A stretch of 64,000 nt of DNA from DASRAU01 sp035638075 (GTDB lineage Bacteria > Acidobacteriota > Polarisedimenticolia > Gp22-AA2). Position numbers and translations under genes: made by a program. The stretch's first letter is position 1. The number at the start of each line of letters is the position of its first letter. Shown here piece after piece: positions 43,471 to 52,248 of this stretch. The stretch lies in the NCBI GenBank assembly GCA_035638075.1, contig DASRAU010000016.1, positions 106,805-170,804 of the forward strand. Reading direction: 5' to 3'. Below the pieces are notes generated by a model. The model searched no databases, was not told the DNA's origin, and worked only from the letters and a program-made list of their open reading frames with translations.

Positions 43471-46400
43471 TCAGAAGTCGATCTGGAAGCCGACCTGGAA
43501 CCGGCGTCCGAACCCGCGCGTGCCGTTGAGCTGCAGGGGTCCCTGCCCGTTCGGCGTGTCGATCCCCTGGTTCTTCATCGGCGACACCTCGTACGACACC
43601 AGGTGCAGATCGTCGGTGTTGAGGATGTTGAAGACCTCCAGGAAGATCCCGGCGGTGTTGCGCCCGAGCACGAAGGTCTTGCGCGCCCGCCCCCCGAGGT
43701 TGAGCACGGCGTTGTTGCGGTGGTCGTTGCGCGGCTCGCTGAGCCACTCGACCTGGTGCGTCGAATTCACGATGGTCTCGCCGTAGCGCGTGCGGAACTG
43801 CTGGTAGCCGACGTTGTCGAGCGCGAAGAACTTGGAGACGATCGAATAGGGCAGCCCCGATCCCCAGGACGCGGTGAGCCCCAGCTGCCAGTCGCGCGGC
43901 AGGAACAGCCCGGCGCTCAGCTTGACGACGTGGCGCTGGTCGAAATCGAGATAGCCGTATTCCGACTCGACCGTCGAGGGGTCGTTGCCCAGGCGCGACT
44001 GGAAGTCCTCGGCCGCCCCCTGCGCCCGCGAGTAGGTGTAGGAGCCCTGCACCTCCCACTTGCGCGACAGCCGCTTGACCATCTCCACGATGACGGCGCG
44101 GTAGCGCGCCTGGTTGAAGTTGCCGACGCGCAGGATCTGGTTGAAGAAGAAATCGTTGATGAACAGGTCGGGACGGCCGTCCGGGAGACGCGCCCCGGGA
44201 TCGGTGATGGCGTCCGGGTTGTCCGACGGCAGCAGCCCGAGCAGGTCGACCGGCTTGCCGTCCGGGGTGTAGCGGATGGAATGGTTGATGTCGATGTCCT
44301 GCAGCTGCTGGCGGTAGTTGCGCGAGACGTAGGTGAGCGACAGCGACAGCTCCGGCGCCAGCTCGCGCTCGAACCCCACCGTCAGCTCGTCGCTCCAGGG
44401 CGTCTGCAGGCCGCGATCGATCTGGGTCGCCGAAGGCGGGGCCTTGGAGATGGGCGTGCCCATCATCCGGTTGGGAACGCCGAGTCCCGTCACCCCGTCG
44501 TCATCGAGGACGTAGTACCGGTTGACGTTGTCCGGACCTTCTTCCCCGACGATGGTGCTGAGGAACAGCTTGTCGTAGTAGCGTCCCCAGGTGGCGAACA
44601 GCTTGGTCTTGCCGTCGGAGAACGGATCCCACGCCACCGACAGCCGCGGCGCCAGGTTGTTGTTGGTGAGACGGAACGGCTCCTTGCCCTGGGCCTGGAT
44701 GCCCAGCTGCGCGAGCCGGTCGGTGGTCACCTCGCCGCCGTTGCGCAGCTCGGGGAAAAGGGTGCTGAGCTGCGCCGACAGAATGGTCGAGCTGAGATGG
44801 TGCCGGGTCAGCCGCGACAGGGCGGCGAGGCGCAGCGACTCCATGACCGGGGTGTTGTCCCACCCGATGGCGCTCTCCGACCACCCTTCGAACCACGGGT
44901 CGGCCTGGATGCCGAAGCTTCGGATCCCGTCGTTGTTCCCCTGCGTCAGGTCCTCCTCCTTGGTGCGCTCGCCCCCGCGCAGCGCGTTGATCCGATCGAA
45001 CAGGGCCCGCTGCACCCGCGGGTCGAACGGGGTGTAGCCGAACGAGTCGGTGGCCTCCCGATCGAAGCGCACCCCGAGGCCGAAGCTGAGGTTGGGAAAC
45101 GGCTTCCAGGAATCCTGCACGTAGACGCCGGTCGTCAGGTTCGTCGCCTCGTTGTTCACCGCGTTCTCGGCCGGCAGGATGGTGCGGACCGTGGCGAGCG
45201 CGACGCCGCTCCCCTGCGAATCCGGGTCCGGCGCGATCGGGGCGACGATGGGCCGGCCCGAGGCATTGCTGTGGTACTGCTCCCGCTCGACCACGATCCC
45301 GGTCTTCAGGTCGTGGCTGCCGTAGAAGTCGGGGACGAACAGCGTCAGATCCTGCCGCAGGGTGAAGCGCTGCCGCTTGTCGTCGAAATCCTCGTAGTAC
45401 GGGCCCGAGGTCCGGCCGCTCTGCTGGTCGATGGTGTAGAAGCGGTCGGCCACGCGCGGCGTCCGCTCACCGTAGGGGTAGTCCGAGCTCGGGTGCGGCG
45501 TGTCGTCGAGCTGGTTGTTGTGGTTCCGGTCCTCGGTGCCCGCGTCCAGTCGGTTGTCTCCGTCCCGGTCCTCCCCCGGATCGAGCAGGCCGTTGCCGTT
45601 GTCATCCTCGCGCTGGAAGTCGAGATGACCGTCGCAGTCGGCATCCTCCCGCATCGCGCCCTCGCAGGCGTTGGGCGGGGTCAGGCGCTTGTCATCGTCG
45701 AGGTCCTCGTGCTGGTTGAGGACACCCCTGGGGAGAAAGCGGTCTTCGAACACGTCGAAGGCGCCGTCCAGGTCATAGTCCTCGCCCGGATCGTACTCGC
45801 TCGCCTCGCTGAAGCCGTTGCCGTTGCGATCCGCCCAGATGAACCGGTTGCCGTTGGTGTCCGGGTCGAGGGTGGGGCTCTTCGCGGGGCGCTCGTCGAA
45901 ACCGGAGAGGGACGTCTCGAGGGACACGTAGGGGCCGAGGATCCCCACCCACTTGGCGGTGGCGACGAGCCCGCCCTGGTTGAGGACGAAGCTGCTTTCC
46001 TCACGGGTGAAGCTGTTGAGGCCCTGGTTCCTGAAGGTCTGCGGGTCGTAGTTGATCGAGAACGCCAGGCGGTGGTTGGGGGCCACCTGCCAGGTGACCT
46101 TGGCGAACTGGCGGAACTCCGTCTGCTCCGCGACGAAGGCCGCCGACAGCGCATTCACCGGCTCCTGGATCTGCACGTATTCGCTGGCGAGGAAGAACCA
46201 GGCCCGGTCCTTCGAGATCGGCCCGGAGAGGGACAGGAAGGGCAGCACGTCGTGGAAGCTCAGATCGCGCAGGCCGTTCTCCCCGAGTCCCGCGTGCAGG
46301 CTCGGGTCGTCGATGCCGGCGCCGTCGCCGTCGAGCGTCGAGCCGCGGTAATAGATCTTGAAGTTCCCCTCGAACTGGTTGCCGCCGGACTTGGTGATGA

Positions 46401-47121
46401 TGTTCGCGAAGCCGCCCTGGGCGCGGCCGAACTCCGCGGTGGCGCCGCTCGTCTTCACTTCGATTTCCTGGATCGAGTCGATGTTGAGCTGCGCCCCGAC
46501 CTTGCCGGTGAGCGGGTCGGTGGTGGACACGCCGTCCACCAGCGTCACGACGTCCGTGTCGCGCGCGCCGTGGATGTTCGGATTGCCGTCGCCGTCCACG
46601 TCGCTCACCCCCGGCGCCAGCGAGAGCAGGTCCTGGTAGTTGCGGCCGAGGAGCGGCAGCGCGTCGATGAACTCCGAGGTGAACCGCGACTGCCCCGTCG
46701 TGTCCTGCAGGGAAATCACCGGCGGCGCGGCGTGCACCTGGACGGTTTCCTGGAGTCCGGCGCTCATCCGGCTCAGGGCGATGCGCACGAGCGTGACCTG
46801 CCCGGCCTGGACGGTGATGCCGGTCATCGTCACCGGGGCGAAGCCGGGGAAGGCGGCGGCAATCTGGTAATCGGTTCCGGCGGGAAGGGTGGGGATCAGG
46901 AAGCGGCCGTCCACGTCCGACGTGGCGCCGCGGCCGCTGATGGCCTGATCCGTGCTGGTCGCGACGATCGTCGCCCCTTCGAGCGGACGACCGGTTTCGT
47001 CGGTGACGGTCCCCTTCAGACCCCCGATGGTCTGAGCCTGAATTCCCCGCGCCCCCAACCCCCACGCCAGCAGGATCAGGAAGATGGTGCGCGCATTCAC
47101 CCCGGGTGCCCGCACGGCCAA
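43471..47121 (-). CDS. Giant TonB-dependent receptor (Oar-like) with Asp-rich calcium-type repeats
   Basis: This outer-membrane protein of about 1,210 residues has a signal peptide (RTIFLILLAWGLGARGIQAQ), a carboxypeptidase-like domain (GLKGTVTDETGRPLEGATIV), a plug (about 110-235; NIHGARDTDVVTLVDGVSTT) and a beta-barrel ending in VGFQIDF. Unusual is an insert at about residues 420-550 (bases about 45480-45870) rich in Asp/Asn/Gly: DRNGNGFSEASEYDPGEDYD, DEDLDDDKRL-like turns, then DDNGNGLLDPGEDRDGDNRL. It resembles EF-hand, dockerin or thrombospondin type 3 calcium loops. The start may be TTG 47121, GTG 47115 or GTG 47100. The ligand is unknown. Confidence 0.88.
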   Translation of the reverse strand: MAVRAPGVNARTIFLILLAWGLGARGIQAQTIGGLKGTVTDETGRPLEGATIVATSTDQAISGRGATSDVDGRFLIPTLPAGTDYQIAAAFPGFAPVTMTGITVQAGQVTLVRIALSRMSAGLQETVQVHAAPPVISLQDTTGQSRFTSEFIDALPLLGRNYQDLLSLAPGVSDVDGDGNPNIHGARDTDVVTLVDGVSTTDPLTGKVGAQLNIDSIQEIEVKTSGATAEFGRAQGGFANIITKSGGNQFEGNFKIYYRGSTLDGDGAGIDDPSLHAGLGENGLRDLSFHDVLPFLSLSGPISKDRAWFFLASEYVQIQEPVNALSAAFVAEQTEFRQFAKVTWQVAPNHRLAFSINYDPQTFRNQGLNSFTREESSFVLNQGGLVATAKWVGILGPYVSLETSLSGFDERPAKSPTLDPDTNGNRFIWADRNGNGFSEASEYDPGEDYDLDGAFDVFEDRFLPRGVLNQHEDLDDDKRLTPPNACEGAMREDADCDGHLDFQREDDNGNGLLDPGEDRDGDNRLDAGTEDRNHNNQLDDTPHPSSDYPYGERTPRVADRFYTIDQQSGRTSGPYYEDFDDKRQRFTLRQDLTLFVPDFYGSHDLKTGIVVEREQYHSNASGRPIVAPIAPDPDSQGSGVALATVRTILPAENAVNNEATNLTTGVYVQDSWKPFPNLSFGLGVRFDREATDSFGYTPFDPRVQRALFDRINALRGGERTKEEDLTQGNNDGIRSFGIQADPWFEGWSESAIGWDNTPVMESLRLAALSRLTRHHLSSTILSAQLSTLFPELRNGGEVTTDRLAQLGIQAQGKEPFRLTNNNLAPRLSVAWDPFSDGKTKLFATWGRYYDKLFLSTIVGEEGPDNVNRYYVLDDDGVTGLGVPNRMMGTPISKAPPSATQIDRGLQTPWSDELTVGFERELAPELSLSLTYVSRNYRQQLQDIDINHSIRYTPDGKPVDLLGLLPSDNPDAITDPGARLPDGRPDLFINDFFFNQILRVGNFNQARYRAVIVEMVKRLSRKWEVQGSYTYSRAQGAAEDFQSRLGNDPSTVESEYGYLDFDQRHVVKLSAGLFLPRDWQLGLTASWGSGLPYSIVSKFFALDNVGYQQFRTRYGETIVNSTHQVEWLSEPRNDHRNNAVLNLGGRARKTFVLGRNTAGIFLEVFNILNTDDLHLVSYEVSPMKNQGIDTPNGQGPLQLNGTRGFGRRFQVGFQIDF

Positions 47122-47230
47122 GTCCTCGACGAACGCGGGTCATTCTATACAGGGGTTGCGGCCCGTCCCCGATCGCCAATGCGATCGGATCGCGGAGACC
47201 GCCCCGCACCAGCCCGATTGCTGGAATCCC

Positions 47231-47259
47231 TTGACCCTCAATGATTTGTACCTTATATT
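47231..47259 (+). promoter_or_regulatory. Promoter of MXAN_6640-like gene
   Basis: TTGACC at 47231-47236 and TATATT at 47254-47259 have a 17-nt spacer. Transcription would start near 47266, which rules out the in-frame ATG at 47241 as the start. Confidence 0.65.
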
Positions 47260-47288
47260 GCAGAATTCGGGAAGCCTTGGGAGACCTT

Positions 47289-48968
47289 TTGAGGCGCCGA
47301 TTCTCCGCCCTGAGCGCACTTCTGCTGTTTTCCGCGTCCGCGGCCTTCGCCGCGGAGGGTGAGGTGCGTCTCGGCGACATGGCGCGGGCCGCTCGCGAAG
47401 CGGGCCCCTCGAGCCTTCCGGCCGCCTCGGCACCCGGTGGGATTGTCGCCTGGCTGGCCTCCTCCGAAGCCGCCCCCGCCCCCTGCGCGACGCCGCTGGT
47501 GGACCGGCTGACGGCCGGTGAGCCGACGGAAGGAACGCGTGCCGTGCTGGCGCTCCTCGCGCATGGCCCGGGCGATCAGCGTGTCGTGCCGACCCGTGAC
47601 GGCCGCTTCACCATCCACATCCAGGCCACGCCATCCGGGCGCGACATCGACCCCGAGTGGGTGGCGCGCGTGGCGGAGGCGCTGGTCACCTCCCGGTCCT
47701 ACCTGACCGCGACGCTGGGCTGGCCCGACCCCGCTCCCGGTCCGGATCGAGTCCATGTCTTCGTGACCCGTCTCGGCGCCGGCCTCGAGGGGTTCCTGCT
47801 CCCGTCGCCGGGCGTGCGCGGCGCGCGCGGCATCGTCATCGACTCGGGCCTGACGCGCGATCGCATCCTTCCCGCGGTGCTCCACCAGGCGGCGCACCTG
47901 AGCCTCGCCGACTTCGGCGCCGCCCCGGAATGGTGGAGCGAGGCGACCGCGTCCTTCCTCGCCTTCGAGGGGTCGGGGGATCGGGACGCCCAGCGCGGCG
48001 CCATCGCGGCGCGCCTCGAGCACGCGGCGGACGGGCTCGACACCGACCTGACCTCGGCCATGCAGGGAGGCCTGCTGTTCCCGCTGTTCCTGTCGGAGCG
48101 CGCCTCGGACCCGTCGATCGTCCGGCAGATCTGGCAGGCGCAGAAGGATCTGCGCGTCGAGCCGCTCGCCGCCGCCGATGCCGTGCTGCGCCGGCGCCTG
48201 GGGATGCCGATCGAGCAGGCGCTGCGTGAGCTGGCGGTGTGGAACCTGTTCACGGGACGGCGCGACGACGGCGCCCATTACCCCTCCGCCCGCGATCTCC
48301 CCGAGGCCCCGCTGACGGCCGTCGCCGGGACCGTACCCGGCAATGCCGGGCCGCTCGATCCCCTCGCTCCGACCGGCACCCTCGCCCTGCGCCTGCCCGC
48401 CGATCGCCTGCGCGGCTCGCTGACCTTCGGAATCGAGGCGCGCGGCGGACATCCGGGCGCCGACCTGCTGGTGTTCTATCGCTCCGAAGGGATGCGCCCG
48501 GTGCTGGTGCCGGTGGACCTCGACTCCGGGACCGCCACCGTGGCGGTGCCCTGGACCGACGCTCTCGAAGCGTGGATCGTCCTGCGCAACCAGGCGACCG
48601 CGGCCGAGGAAGGGTCCACCCGCTTCGACGTCCGGTTCGATCTCGACGCCCGCGCGCCGTTCGATCTCGCGGCGTTCTCCGCCACCACCCTCGGACGGGG
48701 CATCGTCCTCGAATGGACCACCGCCGCCGAGCGCGGCCTCCTGGGATGGAACATCTACCGCTCGGAGTCCCCGTCGGGACCGTTCGTGCGCCTCAACGGC
48801 GTCGCCGTCCCCGCGTACGGCGACGGCGGGGCCGACGTGGGCTATCTCTTCGCCGACGACGCCGTGCGGCCGGGGCGCCGCTACTACTACCAGGTCGAAG
48901 GGCTCACCTCCCTGGGCCTCGCTGAACGCTCTCACACGGCTTCTGCGCGAGTCGAAACGGCGCGGTAG
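47289..48968 (+). CDS. MXAN_6640-like putative metalloprotease with altered zinc motif and Fn3-like tail
   Basis: The 559-residue exported protein starts at TTG 47289 (GGGAG 5-7 nt upstream, signal peptide RRRFSALSALLLFSASAAFA). A gluzincin-like region reads AVLHQAAHLSLADFGAAPEW followed by WSEATASFLAFEG: the zinc His pair and downstream Glu are in place, but the catalytic Glu of HExxH is Gln (HQAAH), so peptidase activity is doubtful. The C-terminal part (about 465-559) is Fn3-like, ending LGWNIYRSESPSGPFVRLN with a YYYQVEGLTSLG strand. The family is inferred from these motifs. Confidence 0.7.
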   Translation: MRRRFSALSALLLFSASAAFAAEGEVRLGDMARAAREAGPSSLPAASAPGGIVAWLASSEAAPAPCATPLVDRLTAGEPTEGTRAVLALLAHGPGDQRVVPTRDGRFTIHIQATPSGRDIDPEWVARVAEALVTSRSYLTATLGWPDPAPGPDRVHVFVTRLGAGLEGFLLPSPGVRGARGIVIDSGLTRDRILPAVLHQAAHLSLADFGAAPEWWSEATASFLAFEGSGDRDAQRGAIAARLEHAADGLDTDLTSAMQGGLLFPLFLSERASDPSIVRQIWQAQKDLRVEPLAAADAVLRRRLGMPIEQALRELAVWNLFTGRRDDGAHYPSARDLPEAPLTAVAGTVPGNAGPLDPLAPTGTLALRLPADRLRGSLTFGIEARGGHPGADLLVFYRSEGMRPVLVPVDLDSGTATVAVPWTDALEAWIVLRNQATAAEEGSTRFDVRFDLDARAPFDLAAFSATTLGRGIVLEWTTAAERGLLGWNIYRSESPSGPFVRLNGVAVPAYGDGGADVGYLFADDAVRPGRRYYYQVEGLTSLGLAERSHTASARVETAR

Positions 48969-49134
48969 CCGCCCCAGCACTTTCACTACGACTCCTGAGT
49001 CACCACCCTCTCACCCGCCGACCGCCAATCGTGATGAACCGCTGAGACGAGAACACGCGCTCCGACTCGAGCGAGAGTGGAAACGCTCAGCGCAGACGGG
49101 TCGACGCGGGTCGTTCTGCTCGTAGAACGCTTCG

Positions 49135-50916
49135 TTATCGGGTGGGGCGCTGCCCCGTGCCCTGTCGAATGGTGACCGGGCCCGGGGTGGGGATGTCGAA
49201 GCGTTCGGCGGCTTTGTCGCCGGGCCAGCGGACGAGGAGGTGGAACGGGGCGTTCTTCGGGTCGACGGCGAAGAAGAGGCGGCGGTCTCCCTGGGATCCG
49301 TAGGACATTCCGGTGCGCGCGAAGCGGGTCTGGCGGGAGCCCGCGGTCTCGAGATTGGCGACGGCGCCGATGGCGTCGTGGTTCGGCGGGCGGCCTTCGA
49401 GGGTGACGACGAGCGGGCGCAGGACGGCAGGACCGTCGTTGCGCCACAAAAGGGCGATGCGATCGTTCTGCGACAGGACGATGTCCTCGTCGCCGTCGTC
49501 GTCGAAATCGAACGGCACGGCGCCCCGCACCACATAGCGCCCCGCGAATGGGCCTGAGGCGGGCGCGACCTCGAAGCGGCCGTCCGCGCGATTGCGATAA
49601 AGCTGGCTCGGCATCTCGAAGGTGATCGTGTCGCTGTACTGGGCGATGTTGTCGATGATGTGGCCGTTGCCGACGAAGAGGTCGAGGCGGCCGTCGAAGT
49701 CGGCGTCGAAGAAAAAGGTTCCGAAGCCGAGCATCAGGAGGGAGGGCGGTCCGAGGCCCGAGGCCGAGGTGCGGTTCGAGAACCCGCCGTCTCCGTCGTT
49801 GTGGTACAGCTCGTTGGTCTCCTCGGCGAGGTTGGTGACGAAGAGATCGGGGCGGCCGTCGTTGTCGTAGTCCGCCATGTCGGTTCCCATCCCCGCCTGC
49901 GGGACGCCGTCCTCGGAGAGCGCCACGCCGGCCGCCTGGCCGATCTCCTCGAAGGTCCCGTCGCCGCGGTTGCGCCAGAGGAAATTCGGCGTGTCGTCGT
50001 TGGCGACGTAGAGATCGTCGTCGCCGTCGCCGTCGATGTCGCCGGCGACCACGCCCAGCCCCTTGCCGCTGTGCTCGTCGAGACCGGCGGGGTGCGTCGC
50101 CTCGACGAACGTGCCGTCGCCGCGATTGCGGTAGAACAGGTCGGGCTCGGCGTCGAAGTTCTTCGGATGGCAGACGGTGCGGTAACCGGGGCGGTTCTCG
50201 CCGCAGTACAGGTCCTGCTGCATGTCGTAGACGACGTAGCGCGCGACGTACAGGTCGAGATCGCCGTCGCGGTCGGCGTCGAAGAAGGTGGCGCTGGTGG
50301 ACCAGCCGCCGCCCGCGACCCCGGCGGCGCGGGCGCGCTCTTCGAACCGGCCGTTCCCCTGGTTGACGTAGAGGCGGTTGCCGCCGAATCCCGCGACGAA
50401 CAGGTCGCGATCGCCGTCGCCGTCGATGTCGCCGGCGACGCAGCCGAAGCCGTAGTGCCCGGTGTCGGCGAGACCGGCCGCCTCGGTCACATCCTCGAAG
50501 CGCCCGCCTGCATGACGCAGGAGCGCGGCGCGCGGCACCAGCGGCGCGGGGGGATCGCCGGGCAGCGCGCCGCTCTGCACGAAGTAGAGATCCTGGCGGC
50601 CGTCACCGTCGGCGTCGAAAACGCAGACGCCCGATCCGAGCGTCTCGAGCATCTGCTTCTTCCCACGCGCGCCGTTCACGTGCCGGAAGCGCACGCCGCG
50701 CTCCTCCGTCACGTCCGTCCAGGCGATCCACGGCGGCCCGGACGGCGTCGCGCCCGAGGCCGGGGCGGCGGTGGCGACCGCCTGGACCGCGGGTGCGGAC
50801 GGCTTTTCCGCCGCCGGCGTTTTCGGCCGGCACGCCGTCGCGCCCCCGAGGGCGAGCACGGGAAGAAACGCCGCGGCGAGCGTCGCTCCACGGCGCATGC
50901 GGCCGGCGCGCCTCAC
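49135..50916 (-). CDS. FG-GAP/VCBS repeat protein with ASPIC/UnbV domain (CRTAC1-like)
   Basis: The 593-residue secreted protein, possibly a lipoprotein (Cys in GGATACRPK), is a beta-propeller of repeated calcium loops: FDADGDGRQDLYFVQSG, GDIDGDGDRDLFVAGFGG, FDADRDGDLDLYVARYVV, YDNDGRPDLFVTNL and more. The C-terminal ASPIC/UnbV domain follows (FARTGMSYGSQGDRRLFFAV). Such proteins are abundant in Acidobacteriota and Planctomycetota; their role is unclear, with adhesion or polymer binding often proposed. GTG 50916 overlaps the TPR gene stop as GTGA and has GGAGG 4-5 nt upstream; ATG 50898 is the alternative. Confidence 0.87.
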   Translation of the reverse strand: MRRAGRMRRGATLAAAFLPVLALGGATACRPKTPAAEKPSAPAVQAVATAAPASGATPSGPPWIAWTDVTEERGVRFRHVNGARGKKQMLETLGSGVCVFDADGDGRQDLYFVQSGALPGDPPAPLVPRAALLRHAGGRFEDVTEAAGLADTGHYGFGCVAGDIDGDGDRDLFVAGFGGNRLYVNQGNGRFEERARAAGVAGGGWSTSATFFDADRDGDLDLYVARYVVYDMQQDLYCGENRPGYRTVCHPKNFDAEPDLFYRNRGDGTFVEATHPAGLDEHSGKGLGVVAGDIDGDGDDDLYVANDDTPNFLWRNRGDGTFEEIGQAAGVALSEDGVPQAGMGTDMADYDNDGRPDLFVTNLAEETNELYHNDGDGGFSNRTSASGLGPPSLLMLGFGTFFFDADFDGRLDLFVGNGHIIDNIAQYSDTITFEMPSQLYRNRADGRFEVAPASGPFAGRYVVRGAVPFDFDDDGDEDIVLSQNDRIALLWRNDGPAVLRPLVVTLEGRPPNHDAIGAVANLETAGSRQTRFARTGMSYGSQGDRRLFFAVDPKNAPFHLLVRWPGDKAAERFDIPTPGPVTIRQGTGQRPTR

Positions 50917-52166
50917 CGGCCCTCCGATCCTCGCGGGTCGACGACCTGCATGCCGCCCTCCGGGGATCGGCGGCGCAGCTCCTCGAAGCGCTGCATCTCC
51001 GCGCGCGACGCCTCCCCGTCGCCCCGCGCCTGCAGGATGCCGGCCAGGAAATAGTGCGGCTCGGGGAACTCCGGGTTGATCTCCGAGGCCTTGCGCAGCG
51101 CCTGCATCGCCTCGTCCAGGCGGTTCTCGTACGCCAGCAGGCGTCCCATCTCGAGCCAGGCGCGCTCGCCCCGCGGATCGAGCGCCAGGCTCCGCTCGAT
51201 CGCGGCGCGCGCCTCCTCGCGCCGGTTGAGCGCCAGGAGCGACGACCCGAGGAAGAGCTGCGCCTGCGGATCGGACGGGTCCTCCTTGACGATGAACTGG
51301 AATTCCTCGAGCGCCGCCGGGTAGTCCTGGCGGTTGAACGCCTCCACGGCCTTCACGCGGTGACCGCGCACCCGCTCGTCCACCCGGCTCCGGAGGAGGG
51401 CCGCCGCGTGACGCTCGGCGGCCCGGTTCGATTCGTCCTTGCGCCCGAGCCGCGCCGCGAGCGTCTGGATGTGGCTCCAGGCGCCGAGATGCGAAGGGTC
51501 CAGCTCGGCGGCGCGCTCGAACGCCTCGAGTGCCGCGGTCCGACCTCCGGTCCCCTCGAGCCCGAGACCGACGAGGTACTGCGCCTCGGCGGAGCGCGCA
51601 TCGAGCGCCGCGGCGGTGCGGGCCGCCGCGAGACCCTCCGCCGCCGCGCCGTTTTTCAGCAGCAGCCGCGCCTGCTCGAGGCGCACCGGGAGGACGTCGG
51701 GGTGCGCCTTCACGAGCGGTGCGAGGACTTCGATCCCCTCCGCGTCCCGCCCGGTATCGCCGAGGAGCTTCGCCAGCCCCAGCCGCGCGCCGGCGGAATC
51801 CGGGCTGGCGTCGAGCGCCTGCCGGAACATGGTCTCCGCCTGCCGGAAGCGATTGGTGCGCGCGTCGATCTGACCGAGGGCTTCGAGCAGGCGCGCGTCG
51901 CGCGGGTGCGCGGCCAGGGCGCGCAGCAGATGAGGCTCGGCCGCTTCGGGCGCGCCGCTCCGGAGGAGCCGCATCCCCTCGACGGCCGCGGCCTCGGGGG
52001 TTGCGGGAGCGGCGATCCCGGTGGCCGGCCCGGCTTCGTCCTGTCCTGGCGCTGCCTGGCTCCCGCCGGGTGTCGGCCGCTCCCCGCGCGGGCAGGCGGC
52101 GAGGAGCAGGACGAGGAGGCCCAGACAGGACCGGACCCGGGGGCTGGAAATCGCGTCGCACGTCAC
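50913..52166 (-). CDS. TPR-repeat lipoprotein
   Basis: The 417-residue protein has a lipobox (VRSCLGLLVLLLAAC) and about nine tetratricopeptide-type helical pairs from residue 60 on, for example LLEALGQIDARTNRFRQAET, AQYLVGLGLEGTGGRTAALE and WLEMGRLLAYENRLDEAMQA. It is coupled to the FG-GAP/ASPIC gene by GTGA, a pairing common in Acidobacteriota. GTG at 52166 is chosen because TAAGAT ends 7 nt upstream, the same layout as the GT39 gene; ATG at 52175 lies inside that box. It probably acts as a periplasm- or surface-facing scaffold. Confidence 0.85.
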   Translation of the reverse strand: MTCDAISSPRVRSCLGLLVLLLAACPRGERPTPGGSQAAPGQDEAGPATGIAAPATPEAAAVEGMRLLRSGAPEAAEPHLLRALAAHPRDARLLEALGQIDARTNRFRQAETMFRQALDASPDSAGARLGLAKLLGDTGRDAEGIEVLAPLVKAHPDVLPVRLEQARLLLKNGAAAEGLAAARTAAALDARSAEAQYLVGLGLEGTGGRTAALEAFERAAELDPSHLGAWSHIQTLAARLGRKDESNRAAERHAAALLRSRVDERVRGHRVKAVEAFNRQDYPAALEEFQFIVKEDPSDPQAQLFLGSSLLALNRREEARAAIERSLALDPRGERAWLEMGRLLAYENRLDEAMQALRKASEINPEFPEPHYFLAGILQARGDGEASRAEMQRFEELRRRSPEGGMQVVDPRGSEGR

Positions 52167-52173
52167 GGCGCGC

Positions 52174-52179
52174 ATCTTA
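52174..52179 (-). promoter_or_regulatory. TAAGAT box of TPR/FG-GAP operon (leaderless type)
   Basis: TAAGAT on the minus strand ends 7 nt before the GTG at 52166, identical in hexamer and spacing to the box at 28533-28538. Confidence 0.45.
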
Positions 52180-52248
52180 CCGGACCACCCCGGCGCGCGC
52201 CGAAACCCCTTCTCCTGCCGCGTGATAGACTCGCCGGCCGGAGGCAAG

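Noticed and set aside
43366..47244. A plus-strand open frame of almost 1,300 codons antisense to the TonB receptor
   Set aside because: It has no recognisable domain, has Arg/Val/Glu-rich composition typical of antisense frames in high-GC DNA, and overlaps a clear receptor gene with signal peptide and barrel end.
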